From Rubrivivax sp. (GTDB lineage: Bacteria > Pseudomonadota > Gammaproteobacteria > Burkholderiales > Burkholderiaceae_C): a stretch of DNA of 64,000 nt. Where the stretch lies: the NCBI GenBank assembly GCA_027491255.1, contig JAIXWM010000184.1, forward strand, positions 30,669 to 94,668, read 5' to 3'. Each line of letters begins with the position of its first letter. Position 1 is the stretch's first letter. Below the pieces are notes generated by a model that saw only the letters and a program-made list of their open reading frames with translations, was not told where the DNA came from and did not search any database. Below are positions 28,875-39,353 of the stretch, one piece after another. Both the position numbers and the translations under genes were made by a program.

Positions 28875-29479
28875 GCGCGCGCTCCGCCCGCGCTGTGCAA
28901 GGGGTCCAGGCCGGCCTCGCGCAAAAGGCGGCAGGTGCGGATCAGCGGCAGCCCGACGAGCGCTGTCGGGTCGTCGGACTCGATGGCCGAAAGCAAGGCA
29001 ATGCCCAGAGACTCGCTGCGCGCGCTGCCGGCGCAGTCGTAGGGCGTCTCCACGCGCAGGTAGTGCTCGATCTCGGCGTCGTCCAGGTCACGGAAGGTCA
29101 CCGCCACGGCGGCCAGATCCCGGCCCGCGTGGTCCCGGTCATGCCGCACCACGGCCACTGCGGTCTGGAAGACGACGCGGCGCCCGCGCATCAGGCGCAG
29201 TTGCTCCACGGCCCGCTCGTGACTCCCGGGTTTTCCGAGCGCCAGGCCGTCGAGGTCGGCCACCTGGTCCGAGCCGATGACGATGGCGTGCGGGTGCCGT
29301 GCCGCGACGGCAAGCGCCTTCTCCAGCGCCAGGCGCTGGGCCAGGGCTGCCGGTGTCTCTGCGGCCAGCGGGGTTTCGTCCACGCCCGGCGCCTCGACGC
29401 TGAAAGGCAGGCGCAGGCGCGTCATCAGCTCGCGCCGATAGCGAGAGGTCGAGGCCAGGATCAGGGCAGGGCGGGTCAT
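28871..29479 (-). CDS. maf: Maf-family nucleotide pyrophosphatase (YceF-like)
   Basis: A 202-residue Maf protein. The N-terminal LILASTSRYRRELMTRL is the substrate-binding signature. GSDQVADLDGLALGKPGSHERAVEQL contains the catalytic Asp of Maf proteins, and YDCAGSARSESLGIALLSAIESDDPTALVGLPL is the C-terminal signature. The pattern matches the YceF (m7GTP pyrophosphatase) branch, which hydrolyses modified nucleotides to monophosphates. It overlaps the methyltransferase downstream and diverges from yceD with about 100 bases between the starts. The maf-yceD-rpmF-plsX order is conserved in proteobacteria. Confidence 0.94.
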   Translation of the reverse strand: MTRPALILASTSRYRRELMTRLRLPFSVEAPGVDETPLAAETPAALAQRLALEKALAVAARHPHAIVIGSDQVADLDGLALGKPGSHERAVEQLRLMRGRRVVFQTAVAVVRHDRDHAGRDLAAVAVTFRDLDDAEIEHYLRVETPYDCAGSARSESLGIALLSAIESDDPTALVGLPLIRTCRLLREAGLDPLHSAGGARA

Positions 29480-29579
29480 GCAGGGGCGGATGGTTGCGAC
29501 AGCTGCGCTATTGTCCCGCGACGTTCCGCCAGGCCTGCCCGCTCCGGGGCTCTGGTTTCCGCTCTCCTACACTGCTGCC

Positions 29580-30146
29580 ATGAAGAAGAAGGCCGCGCAC
29601 CAGCCCGGACACCTCGACGTGGCCGCTTTCGCGCGGGAGCGCGGGCGGCTGGAAGGAATGCAGCCCGTGGCAGGCATGGTCCGATTGAGCGAAGGCCTGG
29701 ACCCGCCCGCCGACGCGCCTGCTCCGCAGGTGCAGTGGTCTGCCGAAGGCCTGTGGTCACAGCCCTTGGGAGACCAGCCCCAGCCCAAGCTGCGCCTGCG
29801 CGCGCAGACCACCGTCTGGCTGACCTGCCAGCGCTGCCTGCAGCCCGTGGCCCTGCCGCTGGAAATCGACCGGACGCTGCGCTTCGTGCGCGACGAAGAC
29901 GAAGCCGCGCGCCTGGACGAGGAGGAGGAAGAGGAGGACGTGCTGGCGCTGACGCGCGCGCTCGACCTGCCCGCGCTGCTGGAGGACGAACTGATCCTCG
30001 CGCTGCCCATCGTTCCCCAGCACGAGACCTGCCCGCAGGCCCTGCCATGGAGTGGGGAGCCCGCGGTGCCGCCGGGCGGCGTCCCTGATGTCGACGCACC
30101 GGAGCATCCTTTTGCCGTGCTGAAGCAGCTGAGCCGCAAGGAGTGA
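29580..30146 (+). CDS. yceD: YceD/DUF177 family protein (23S rRNA accumulation)
   Basis: A 188-residue DUF177 protein. The central cysteine pair in LTCQRCLQPVALPLEID and the acidic run DEEEEEEDVLALTRALDLPALLEDELILALPIVPQHETC are typical. Family members help 23S rRNA accumulate in bacteria and plants. The ORF track adds 34 residues upstream; the ATG at 29580 is preferred because the KKKAAHQPGHLDVAAFARE start fits the family. A TACACT hexamer lies 6 bases before that ATG, so the message may be leaderless. rpmF follows after 214 bases. Confidence 0.9.
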   Translation: MKKKAAHQPGHLDVAAFARERGRLEGMQPVAGMVRLSEGLDPPADAPAPQVQWSAEGLWSQPLGDQPQPKLRLRAQTTVWLTCQRCLQPVALPLEIDRTLRFVRDEDEAARLDEEEEEEDVLALTRALDLPALLEDELILALPIVPQHETCPQALPWSGEPAVPPGGVPDVDAPEHPFAVLKQLSRKE

Positions 30147-30192
30147 ACGCGTGCGCCTGCCGACCCGCGGGGCAGGCTTTGCGCCGGGGATC

Positions 30193-30198
30193 TACAAT
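30193..30198 (+). promoter_or_regulatory. Possible -10 box of rpmF
   Basis: TACAAT lies 162 bases before the rpmF start in an otherwise GC-rich gap. No convincing -35 box accompanies it. If real, rpmF-plsX has its own promoter and a long leader. Confidence 0.35.
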
Positions 30199-30360
30199 AC
30201 AGGGTTTTGTTCGTCCTGAGGCGTGATTGCGTGGCTGCAATCGCGTGGGGTGGCGGGCTTCCTGCACTTGCGGGCAGGCCGGCCTGCAGCGGGGCGGACA
30301 TTCATATCGATGCACAGATCCACGAGGGCCCGCCTCGCGGAGGCCCTCCAGGAGTTCACC

Positions 30361-30543
30361 ATGGCCGTTCAGCAGAACAAGAAGTCGCCCTCGAAGCGCG
30401 GCATGCACCGTTCGCACAATGCGCTCGCCGCGCCGGGCACTGCGATCGAGCCGAACACCGGCGAGATCCACCTGCGTCACCACATCAGCCCGACCGGCTT
30501 CTACCGCGGGCGCAAGGTGCTGAAGACCAAGGCTGACGCCTGA
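30361..30543 (+). CDS. rpmF: 50S ribosomal protein L32
   Basis: A 60-residue L32 protein: [20 protein letters not shown] at the N-terminus and [15 protein letters not shown] at the C-terminus, as in betaproteobacterial L32. The zinc-binding cysteines of some L32 proteins are absent, which is usual for this branch. An AGGAG lies 6 bases before the ATG. The ORF track only shows longer frames starting at 30223; those upstream residues are not part of the protein. The gene belongs to the yceD-rpmF-plsX block. Confidence 0.97.
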   Translation: MAVQQNKKSPSKRGMHRSHNALAAPGTAIEPNTGEIHLRHHISPTGFYRGRKVLKTKADA

Positions 30544-30681
30544 GCCTCGCGCACGGCGCCCTCGCCCGGCCCGGGATCGCCATGACGGCCGCCGCCGCGG
30601 GCGTGATGAAACGTGGGACATCCGTGCGGTGAACTGTGGTGAACGCATGGCACCCTGGATGAATTCTGTGCGGCGTGCTCG

Positions 30682-31764
30682 ATGAGCGATCGAGCCGAGC
30701 GCCGAGCGGTGGTCCGTCTGGCTGTCGATTGCATGGGCGGTGATCACGGCCCTGCGGTCACCTTGCCAGCGTGTCGCGCCTTCCTCGACAGCCATCCGGA
30801 CGCTGAACTGCTGCTGGTCGGCACACGGCAGGCCTTGGAGCCGGCCGTTGGCTGGCCGCGGTGCCGACTCGTCGAGGCGACCGAGGTGGTCACGATGGAT
30901 GACCCGGTCGAAGTGGCATTGCGGCGCAAGAAGGATTCGTCGATGCGCGTAGCCATCGCGCAGGTCAAGGCGGAGGCGCAGGACGCGCTCGCGGCCGATG
31001 CCTGTGTCTCGGCGGGCAACACCGGGGCGCTGATGGCTGTCGCGCGCTATGTGCTCAAGACCCTCGACGGCATCGACCGCCCGGCGATCGCCACCGTGAT
31101 GCCCAACCGCCTGGGCGGCTACACGACCGTGCTGGATCTCGGCGCCAACGTGGACTGCACCCCGGAGCACCTGTTGCAGTTCGCGCTGATGGGCAGCGCG
31201 TTGGTCAGCGCCGTCGGCGGCCGCGACGAGCCCACGGTGGGCTTGCTGAACGTCGGCGAAGAGGTGATCAAGGGCAGCGAGACGATCAAGCGCGCCGGCG
31301 AACTGCTGCGCGAGGCGCACGCTGCCGGTCGCCTGCGCTTCCACGGCAATGTCGAAGGCAATGACATCTTCAAGGGCACCACCGACATCGTCGTGTGCGA
31401 CGGCTTCGTCGGCAACGTGCTGCTGAAGACGGCAGAGGGCCTGGCTTCCATGATGGGCGAGTTCATCCGCGAGGAGTTCTCGCGCGGCTTCGGCAGCCGC
31501 ATGGCGGCGCTGCTGGCGCTGCCCGTGCTGCGGCGCTTCAAGGCGCGTGTGGACCACCGGCGCTACAACGGCGCCGCCCTGCTCGGGCTGCGCGGCCTCG
31601 TGTTCAAGAGCCACGGCTCGGCCGACGCCTACGCCTTCGAGCAGGCCCTGGGCCGCGCCTATGATGCGGCCCGCAATCGTCTGCTGCAGGGCGTGCAGGC
31701 GCGCATCGCCGCGGCCTCCATGCCCACGTCGGCGGCCGTGCCCGCAGCCGTCCCCGCTTCCTGA
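30682..31764 (+). CDS. plsX: Phosphate acyltransferase PlsX
   Basis: A 360-residue PlsX protein, which makes acyl-phosphate from acyl-ACP for phospholipid synthesis on the inner membrane. The N-terminal [20 protein letters not shown] and the later [57 protein letters not shown] and [31 protein letters not shown] are all standard. The stop overlaps the fabH start by one base (TGATG). The alanine/valine-rich end is a normal variable tail. Confidence 0.97.
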   Translation: MSDRAERRAVVRLAVDCMGGDHGPAVTLPACRAFLDSHPDAELLLVGTRQALEPAVGWPRCRLVEATEVVTMDDPVEVALRRKKDSSMRVAIAQVKAEAQDALAADACVSAGNTGALMAVARYVLKTLDGIDRPAIATVMPNRLGGYTTVLDLGANVDCTPEHLLQFALMGSALVSAVGGRDEPTVGLLNVGEEVIKGSETIKRAGELLREAHAAGRLRFHGNVEGNDIFKGTTDIVVCDGFVGNVLLKTAEGLASMMGEFIREEFSRGFGSRMAALLALPVLRRFKARVDHRRYNGAALLGLRGLVFKSHGSADAYAFEQALGRAYDAARNRLLQGVQARIAAASMPTSAAVPAAVPAS

Positions 31765-32750
31765 TGAACGCCCCTTCCAGACACTCCCGCATCACCGGCA
31801 CCGGCGGGTTCCTGCCGCCGCGTCGCTTGTCCAATGCCGACATGGTGGCGCTGCTGGCGCAGCGCGGCGTCGAGACCAGTGACGACTGGATCGTCGAGCG
31901 CACCGGCATCCGCGCGCGCCACTTCGTCGGCGATGGTGTCCATGCCAGCGACCTGGCCACGGCAGCGGCCCGACGTGCCCTCGAGGCGGCGCAGCGCGAG
32001 GCCTCGGACGTCGACCTGATCATCGTCGCGACCTCGACGCCGGACATGGTCTTCCCGTCCACCGCCGCCATCGTCCAGCACAAGCTGGGCATCGCCGGCT
32101 GTCCGGCCTTCGACTTGCAGGCCGTCTGCTCGGGTTTCGTCTACGCGCTGACGGTGGCTGACTCGATGATCCGCGCCGGCAGCGCCCGCTGCGCCCTGGT
32201 CATCGGCGCCGAGGTCTTCTCGCGCCTGCTCGACTTCGACGATCGCACGACCTGCGTGCTCTTCGGCGACGGCGCCGGCGCCGTGGTCCTGGAGGCGAGC
32301 CCGACGCCTGGCATCGTCGCCACCGAATTGCACGCCGACGGGCGCCACGTGGGCATCCTGTGTGTGCCCGGCACGGTGGCGGGCGGGCAGGTCCTCGGCG
32401 ATCCGCTGCTGAAGATGGACGGGCAGGCCGTGTTCAAGCTTGCCGTCAGCGCGCTCGAGGGCGTGGCGCGCTCGGTGCTCGCGAAGGCCGGCTGCGAGGC
32501 CGGTGACATCGACTGGCTCATCCCGCACCAGGCCAATATCCGCATCATGCAGAGCACGGCGCGCAGGCTCGGGCTCGCGCCCGAGAAGGTCGTCGTCACC
32601 GTCGGCGACCACGGCAACACCTCCGCCGCCTCGGTGCCCCTGGCCCTGGACGTGGCCGTTCGTGACGGGCGCGTGCGCCCCGGCCACCGCGTCATGCTCG
32701 AGGGCGTGGGTGGCGGCTTCACCTGGGGCGCGGTCCTGCTGGACTATTGA
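31764..32750 (+). CDS. fabH: 3-oxoacyl-ACP synthase III
   Basis: A 328-residue KAS III enzyme that condenses acetyl-CoA with malonyl-ACP to start fatty acid synthesis. The catalytic triad is readable: Cys122 in [14 protein letters not shown], His255 in [11 protein letters not shown] and Asn285 in [10 protein letters not shown]. The N-terminal [15 protein letters not shown] and [13 protein letters not shown] are typical. It is coupled to plsX by a one-base overlap and is followed by a 195-base gap before fabD. Confidence 0.97.
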   Translation: MNAPSRHSRITGTGGFLPPRRLSNADMVALLAQRGVETSDDWIVERTGIRARHFVGDGVHASDLATAAARRALEAAQREASDVDLIIVATSTPDMVFPSTAAIVQHKLGIAGCPAFDLQAVCSGFVYALTVADSMIRAGSARCALVIGAEVFSRLLDFDDRTTCVLFGDGAGAVVLEASPTPGIVATELHADGRHVGILCVPGTVAGGQVLGDPLLKMDGQAVFKLAVSALEGVARSVLAKAGCEAGDIDWLIPHQANIRIMQSTARRLGLAPEKVVVTVGDHGNTSAASVPLALDVAVRDGRVRPGHRVMLEGVGGGFTWGAVLLDY

Positions 32751-32945
32751 GACCGAGAGCCGCCGAGCCTGTCCCCCATGCCCGCCTTGCACGCCAAGAC
32801 GCCCAGCCCCGTCGTCGCCAACTCGCGCCACAGCCCGAGCGTGGGCTGCGGCATGGGCCTGGAGCCAGGGTGCCTAGACGCGCTTGTCGGCCACGGCGCA
32901 AGCACTCGCAGGCCCTGAGACCAAGACCACCTCACGACCACTCCG

Positions 32946-33884
32946 ATGAAGCCCTTTGCATTCGTCTTCCCCGGCCAGGGTTCGCAGTCCGTCGGCATGC
33001 TGGACGCCTGGGGCGACCACCCTGCCGTGCGCGCCACGCTGGACGAGGCCTCGCAGGCCCTCGGCGAGGACCTCGCGCGCCTGGTCCGCGAGGGCCCGAA
33101 GGAGGCCCTGGACCTGACCACGAACACCCAGCCGGTGATGCTGACGGCGGCGATCGCCTGTTACCGGGCCTGGCTCGAGGAAGGGGGCGGCGAGCCTTCA
33201 GCGGTGGCCGGTCACTCGCTGGGCGAGTACAGCGCCCTCGTCGCGGCCGGCGCGCTCACGCTGTCCGACGCCCTGCCGCTGGTGCGGCTGCGCGCGCAGG
33301 CGATGCAGGAGGCGGTACCGGTGGGCGTCGGCGCGATGGCGGCCATCCTCGGCCTGGACGCGTCAGCCGTGCGTGCCGGTTGCGAGCAGGCTGCGTCTGC
33401 CACGGGCGAAGTCGTCTCGGCAGCAAACTTCAACGACCCGAAGCAGACGGTGATCGCCGGCACCAAGGCCGGCGTGGACAAGGCCTGCGAGTTGCTGAAG
33501 TCCGCCGGCGCCAAGCGTGCCCTGCCGCTGCCGGTGTCCGCCCCCTTTCACTGCGCGCTGATGAAGCCCGCCGCCGAACGGCTGCGCGAGCGCCTGGTCG
33601 GCGTGCCTCTGGCTGCGCCCCGTATCGCGCTCGTCAACAACGTCGACGCGGCGGTCCAGACCGAGCCCGCAGCGATCCGTGACGCGCTGTACCGCCAGGC
33701 CTTCGGGCCGGTGCGCTGGGTCGAGGTCGTGCAGTCGCTGCGTGCGCGTGGCTTGCAGCACATCTTCGAATGCGGGCCGGGCAAGGTGCTGTCGGGGTTG
33801 GTCAAGCGCATCGACTCCGACGCCACGAGCCTGTGCGTGCTGGACCCGGCCACGCTGGCCGAGGCCCGGGGGGTGCTGGCATGA
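32946..33884 (+). CDS. fabD: Malonyl-CoA:ACP transacylase
   Basis: A 312-residue FabD, transferring malonyl groups from CoA to acyl carrier protein. The start FVFPGQGSQSVGML, the nucleophile elbow AGHSLGEYSALVAAG (Ser91) and the acid-base His202 in SAPFHCALMKPAAERL are all present. The gene ends in an ATGA overlap with fabG. The length is normal. It is the second part of the fatty acid block, after a gap with no clear signal. Confidence 0.97.
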   Translation: MKPFAFVFPGQGSQSVGMLDAWGDHPAVRATLDEASQALGEDLARLVREGPKEALDLTTNTQPVMLTAAIACYRAWLEEGGGEPSAVAGHSLGEYSALVAAGALTLSDALPLVRLRAQAMQEAVPVGVGAMAAILGLDASAVRAGCEQAASATGEVVSAANFNDPKQTVIAGTKAGVDKACELLKSAGAKRALPLPVSAPFHCALMKPAAERLRERLVGVPLAAPRIALVNNVDAAVQTEPAAIRDALYRQAFGPVRWVEVVQSLRARGLQHIFECGPGKVLSGLVKRIDSDATSLCVLDPATLAEARGVLA

Positions 33885-34627
33885 CCAACGCCGCTGCACC
33901 GTTGCAGGTGGCCCTGGTCACCGGCGCGAGCCGTGGCATCGGCCGCGCGATCGCGACCACGCTGGCCGCGCAGGGCTTGCGCGTCATCGGCACTGCCACC
34001 ACCGAAGCCGGTGCGCAGGCCATCGGCGCGGCGCTGGCGGCGCACGGGGGACACGGCCTGGCCCTCGACGTCAATGATGCCGCCGCGGTGGAGGCCGCTG
34101 TCGACGGCGTCGTCAAGACCCACGGCGGCCTGCACGTGCTGGTCAACAACGCCGGCATCACGCGTGACACACTGGCTCTGCGCATGAAGGACGAGGATTG
34201 GGATGCCGTCCTCGGCACCAACCTGAAGGCTGTGTTCAGACTGTGCCGCTGCGCGATGCGGCCGATGATGAAGCAGCGCTGGGGCCGCATCGTCAACATC
34301 ACCTCGGTCGTCGGAGCCAGTGGCAACGCCGGTCAGGCCAACTACGCGGCGGCCAAGGCCGGGGTGGCAGGAATGACGCGTGCGCTGGCCCGCGAGCTCG
34401 GCAGCCGTCAGATCACGGTCAACTGCATCGCCCCCGGCTTCATCGCCACCGACATGACCGAGGTGCTGCCCGAGGCGCAGAAGGCTGCACTGCTCGGGCA
34501 GATCCCGCTCGGCCGCCTGGGCGCACCCGAGGAGATCGCCCACGCCGTGGCCTTCCTCGCGTCGCCGCTGGCTGGCTACGTCACCGGCGTCGAACTGCAC
34601 GTCAATGGTGGCATGTACATGACTTGA
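33881..34627 (+). CDS. fabG: 3-oxoacyl-ACP reductase
   Basis: A 248-residue classical short-chain dehydrogenase. The NADPH loop [13 protein letters not shown], the NNAGITRD segment, and the catalytic Tyr155 and Lys159 in [13 protein letters not shown] are visible, with the family end [16 protein letters not shown]. It reduces 3-oxoacyl-ACP in each elongation round. The ATG overlaps the fabD stop; the longer ORF-track version lies inside fabD and is rejected. acpP follows after about 105 bases. Confidence 0.97.
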   Translation: MTNAAAPLQVALVTGASRGIGRAIATTLAAQGLRVIGTATTEAGAQAIGAALAAHGGHGLALDVNDAAAVEAAVDGVVKTHGGLHVLVNNAGITRDTLALRMKDEDWDAVLGTNLKAVFRLCRCAMRPMMKQRWGRIVNITSVVGASGNAGQANYAAAKAGVAGMTRALARELGSRQITVNCIAPGFIATDMTEVLPEAQKAALLGQIPLGRLGAPEEIAHAVAFLASPLAGYVTGVELHVNGGMYMT

Positions 34628-36213
<1,586 letters not shown>

Positions 36214-36284
36214 GCATGTGATGCGGCAACGGCGCCATCCGTTGCGTGCTTTCGGGGCGAACTGAGCAGCCGACGGCGGACACC

Positions 36285-36794
36285 GTGACGCGCACGCCGC
36301 CGCCCGTCGGTATCGACATCCGTTCTGAACCGGCTTGGCTGGCCGTCCAGTGTTGGGTATTCGGCTTGACCGTCTCCGTGGTTGGCGCCTGGGCCGCGGC
36401 CTTGGGCGATCTTCCGACGCCATGGCGGTGGACTGCCGCCGCCGCGGGTCTGCCCATGGCCTGGCTGGCAGGCATCGCGGCCAAGGCGCTGGGACACCAT
36501 CGGGATCCGGTGCGCGTGATCTTCGACGGTCAGGCGTGGTCTTTTTCCGTGCCGGGGCCGCATCCGAGGCCTGGACGCTGCGCGCCCGTGGTGGCCATGG
36601 ACCTCGGCCACTGGATGCTGCTTCGCCTGGACCCCGCGCTGCCCGCGGCAGAGTCCGTTCCCTCCGGGTGGGCGCACCGAATCATGCGTCGGCGCTGGGT
36701 TGCCCTGTCCCGCCGGAGTGCCGCTGCGCACTGGCATGGTTTGCGCGTCGCGCTATATTGTTCCGAATCCGGGACAGACCGGCCGTCCGGCTGA
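36285..36794 (+). CDS. Hypothetical membrane protein between fabF and rpoE
   Basis: About 169 residues starting at GTG 36285. A hydrophobic hairpin (WLAVQCWVFGLTVSVVGAWAAAL and WRWTAAAAGLPMAWLAGIAAKAL) is followed by a soluble part with DPVRVIFDGQAWSFSVPG. The layout recalls small YgfX/CptA-like inner membrane proteins, but the resemblance is only architectural and I do not assign it. Genes of this size are common between fabF and rpoE in Burkholderiales. Its last part contains the rpoE promoter candidate, and its stop lies in the loop of a hairpin ahead of rpoE. The start codon is uncertain (GTG 36246 is also in frame). Confidence 0.6.
   Translation: MTRTPPPVGIDIRSEPAWLAVQCWVFGLTVSVVGAWAAALGDLPTPWRWTAAAAGLPMAWLAGIAAKALGHHRDPVRVIFDGQAWSFSVPGPHPRPGRCAPVVAMDLGHWMLLRLDPALPAAESVPSGWAHRIMRRRWVALSRRSAAAHWHGLRVALYCSESGTDRPSG
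36731..36759 (+). promoter_or_regulatory. Possible rpoE promoter
   Basis: CTGGCA and TATATT are separated by 17 bases, a fair sigma-70 arrangement inside the end of the upstream ORF and about 55 bases before rpoE. No sigma-E-type GGAACTT/TCTGA pair was found here. Confidence 0.45.
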
Positions 36795-36803
36795 AGGACG
36801 GCC
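36781..36803 (+). promoter_or_regulatory. Hairpin in front of the rpoE start
   Basis: GGCCGTCC and GGACGGCC form an 8-bp stem around a 7-base loop that includes the upstream ORF's TGA. It ends 10 bases before the rpoE ATG and contains the only purine-rich AAGG that could act as ribosome binding site, so it could limit rpoE translation. Confidence 0.4.
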
Positions 36804-36813
36804 CCAGTGATGA

Positions 36814-37422
36814 ATGGCCGATGCCGATCCCGACACCCTGCTCGTCGAGCGCGCCCGCACGGGCGATGCGCGCGCCTTCGAGATGCTGGTCGTGAGGTAC
36901 CGGCGCCGCATCGAGCGTCTGATCGGCCGCATGACGCGCGACGACGCGTTGATCCAGGACCTGGCGCAGGAGACCTTCCTGCGGGCCTGGCGTGCGCTGC
37001 CGCAGTTCCGGGGCGAGAGTGCGTTCTACACCTGGCTTTACCGGATCGCCGTCAACACCGCGCGCAAGTCACTGGCCGAGGCGCGGCGTGACCCCGTGCT
37101 CACCGAATCCGAACTCACGCCTGTCGGCGATGAGGATGAAACTTTCCGCCCCGAGTCGGAACCAATCAACAACGACACGCCTGAGGGCTTGCTGGCCACG
37201 CGCCAGATTGCCGCCGCCGTCAACGCTGCGGTCGACAGGTTGTCGGAAGACCTGCGCCAGGCCGTGGTGCTTCGCGAGATCGAAGGGCTGAGCTACGAGG
37301 AGATCGCCGAGATCATGAACTGTCCGGTAGGCACGGTGCGCTCGCGCATCTTCCGCGCACGCGAGGCGATCTCGCAACGGCTGCGCCCGCTGCTCGATAC
37401 CCGCGATGGCCGACGCTGGTAG
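36814..37422 (+). CDS. rpoE: RNA polymerase sigma factor RpoE (sigma-E, ECF group)
   Basis: A 202-residue ECF sigma factor. Region 2 (RAFEMLVVRYRRRIERLIGR, then LAQETFLRAWRALPQFRGESAFYTWLYRIAVNTAR) and region 4 (LPEDLRQ-like LSEDLRQAVVLREIEGLSYEEIAEIMNCPVGTVRSRIFRARE) are both complete. The downstream rseA and rseB genes and the DegP-type protease identify it as the envelope stress sigma-E rather than another ECF factor. It directs transcription of periplasmic chaperones and outer membrane biogenesis genes when released by RseA. A hairpin overlaps its leader. Confidence 0.96.
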   Translation: MADADPDTLLVERARTGDARAFEMLVVRYRRRIERLIGRMTRDDALIQDLAQETFLRAWRALPQFRGESAFYTWLYRIAVNTARKSLAEARRDPVLTESELTPVGDEDETFRPESEPINNDTPEGLLATRQIAAAVNAAVDRLSEDLRQAVVLREIEGLSYEEIAEIMNCPVGTVRSRIFRAREAISQRLRPLLDTRDGRRW

Positions 37423-37479
37423 GCGGTGAGATCGCCCCCACTTGCAGTTCTGCCGATCACCATTCCTGCGCCCCGAATC

Positions 37480-38082
37480 ATGCAATCTCCCTTGTCCACG
37501 CGCCCGGATGACGACGACCTGCCCTCGGTGGCGCTGGCACTGTCGGTGCTCTGCGACGGCGAGGCCAGCAGCCGTCAGGTCGACATTGCCCTGGCGGCGT
37601 GGTCTGCGGACGCTGTTTCTCGCCAATCCTGGCAGGACTGGCATCTGATCGGCGACACGCTGCGCTCCGATGAACTGGCGCAGGGTCGCCGCAGCGACGA
37701 AGCCTTTCTCGGCGAACTGCGCACGCGCATCGCTGCCGAGCAGGCGCAGCCGTGGCGGGCGGCGCGTCCCGCCTGGGTCCCAGGCGGTCTGGCCCGGCGG
37801 GGCCTGCGTTGGACCGGCATGGCGTTGGCCGCCGGCGTGGTGGGCGTGATCGCGCTCGGGGGGGTGTGGCAACTGGCCCCCGCAGTGCTGGAAGACACGG
37901 TCGTGGCGCAGGCCTTCCAGGCGGTCGGCTGGAGCCAGGATCCCACGGCCTTGCAGGCGGCCGACGGCGCGCTGATCCGTGATGCTCAACTCGACGCCTA
38001 CCTGCGCGCCCACCGCGCGGGTGCCCCGGCCCTGCCGGGTGGGGCCACCGGGCGCTTCGAAACGGTGGCACTGGAGCGGTGA
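37480..38082 (+). CDS. rseA: Anti-sigma-E factor RseA
   Basis: A 200-residue inner membrane anti-sigma factor, from the ATG at 37480; a GTG at 37426 is possible but adds an unconserved-looking stretch. The N-terminal cytoplasmic domain (LSVLCDGEASSRQVDIAL and WQDWHLIGDTLRSDEL) is the RseA type that binds sigma-E. The membrane segment GMALAAGVVGVIALGGVW is at about residues 113-130, and the rest is periplasmic. It is expected to be cut by DegS/RseP-like proteases during stress. It lies between rpoE and rseB and overlaps rseB. Confidence 0.93.
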   Translation: MQSPLSTRPDDDDLPSVALALSVLCDGEASSRQVDIALAAWSADAVSRQSWQDWHLIGDTLRSDELAQGRRSDEAFLGELRTRIAAEQAQPWRAARPAWVPGGLARRGLRWTGMALAAGVVGVIALGGVWQLAPAVLEDTVVAQAFQAVGWSQDPTALQAADGALIRDAQLDAYLRAHRAGAPALPGGATGRFETVALER

Positions 38083-39251
38083 TGGGCGGATCGAAGGGTG
38101 CGATCAATGTTCTCTCTGCCATGACGAGGGCTCACGACCCCTCGGCGTCGCGGCGCCGGTCTGTCTGGATCGCGTCCGTCATGTGCGCCCTGTGCACCGT
38201 TGCGCAGGCCCAGGTCTGGGCTGTGGTGGGACCGGGCGAGCCTGCGGCCACCGAGAACGCCGGTGTCTGGATCGAGCGGCTGCAGTCCGCGGCCACGAGC
38301 CAGAGCTACGAGGGCACGCTCGTGTTCAGCGCCGGGTCGGTGGTCTCGAGCTCCCGCGTCGCGCACTATGCGCACGATGGCCAGGCCTGGGAGCAGATCG
38401 AGGCCCTGGATGGTCGAGCCGCACGCAGCTACCGCTACAACGACTCGGTGGTGTCGTTCTGGCCTGACAAGAGGGTCGTCACCATCGGGCAGCGCGACGA
38501 AACCTGGGCCAGCCCGCTGCGCTCGGTGCCGCACGAGCGCCTGCAGGCGCACTACGACGTGCGCCTGGTAGGCACCGACCTCGTCGCAGGTCGGCGCGTC
38601 CAGGTCTTGCTGCTGTCGCCGCGCGACGAGTGGCGTTACGCGCGACGCCTGTGGCTCGATGCCGCCAGCGGCCTGATGCTGCGCGCGGACGTGCTCGGCG
38701 CTCGTGGCGAGGTGCTCGAGTCCTCGTCCTTCAGCGCGATCGAGATCGGCGTGCGTCCGCAGGCCGAGACCGTGCGCACGGCGATGCGCCGTACCAGCGG
38801 CTGGCAGGTCTTGGCCATGCCCTCGGTGCCGGTGCGATTGCAGTCTGAAGGTTGGTCGCTGGGTACAGGCTTGCCGCCAGGCTTCCAGCTCACCGGCTGC
38901 GTGCGCAAGCCGGTGGTGGTGCCGGCCACCGAGCCGCGGTCGCCTTCCGAGCCTGGCGCGGCGGCGGTCGTGGCGGCGGCGACGTCGGGCCTGCACGCTG
39001 CCGGCGCCACCGCGCGCGCCGAGCGTCCTGCGGCGGACACCTTGCATGCGGTCTTCTCCGACGGCCTGACACGCGTGTCGATGTTCATCGAGGTGCAGCC
39101 TGCGGGCCGGCCGGCGCAGACCATTGCCACGCGGCTGGGAGCCACGCACACGCTGGTGCAACCGCTGGGCGAGCAGTGGCGCCTGGTCTTGATGGGCGAG
39201 GTACCCGTCACCACCTTGAGGCGGTTCGCTTCCGCGCTGGAGCGCCGCTGA
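38082..39251 (+). CDS. rseB: Sigma-E regulatory protein RseB
   Basis: A 389-residue periplasmic protein with a signal peptide around VMCALCTVAQAQV. The MucB/RseB fold is visible in WIERLQSAATSQSYEGTLVFSAG, YRYNDSVVSFWPDKRVV and LWLDAASGLMLRADVLGARGEVLE, with the C-terminal domain LPPGFQL and LHAVFSDGLTRVSMFIE. RseB shields RseA from proteolysis and senses mislocalised lipopolysaccharide or lipoproteins. It starts in the rseA stop (GTGATG; either codon possible). An alanine-rich insertion at about residues 290-330 lengthens it. Confidence 0.95.
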   Translation: MGGSKGAINVLSAMTRAHDPSASRRRSVWIASVMCALCTVAQAQVWAVVGPGEPAATENAGVWIERLQSAATSQSYEGTLVFSAGSVVSSSRVAHYAHDGQAWEQIEALDGRAARSYRYNDSVVSFWPDKRVVTIGQRDETWASPLRSVPHERLQAHYDVRLVGTDLVAGRRVQVLLLSPRDEWRYARRLWLDAASGLMLRADVLGARGEVLESSSFSAIEIGVRPQAETVRTAMRRTSGWQVLAMPSVPVRLQSEGWSLGTGLPPGFQLTGCVRKPVVVPATEPRSPSEPGAAAVVAAATSGLHAAGATARAERPAADTLHAVFSDGLTRVSMFIEVQPAGRPAQTIATRLGATHTLVQPLGEQWRLVLMGEVPVTTLRRFASALERR

Positions 39252-39353
39252 TCCTTGTCAAGGCTCCGTCGGCCCCTGCCGAGGCGCTCCCTGCCCTTTC
39301 ACTGTTCCCTCCTGCCTTGCGGCAGGCCCACTCTTGAACACCGGAGACCGCTC

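Noticed and set aside
29476-31614. A 712-residue antisense ORF over yceD, rpmF and plsX
   Set aside because: No motifs, and it opposes three well-identified genes.
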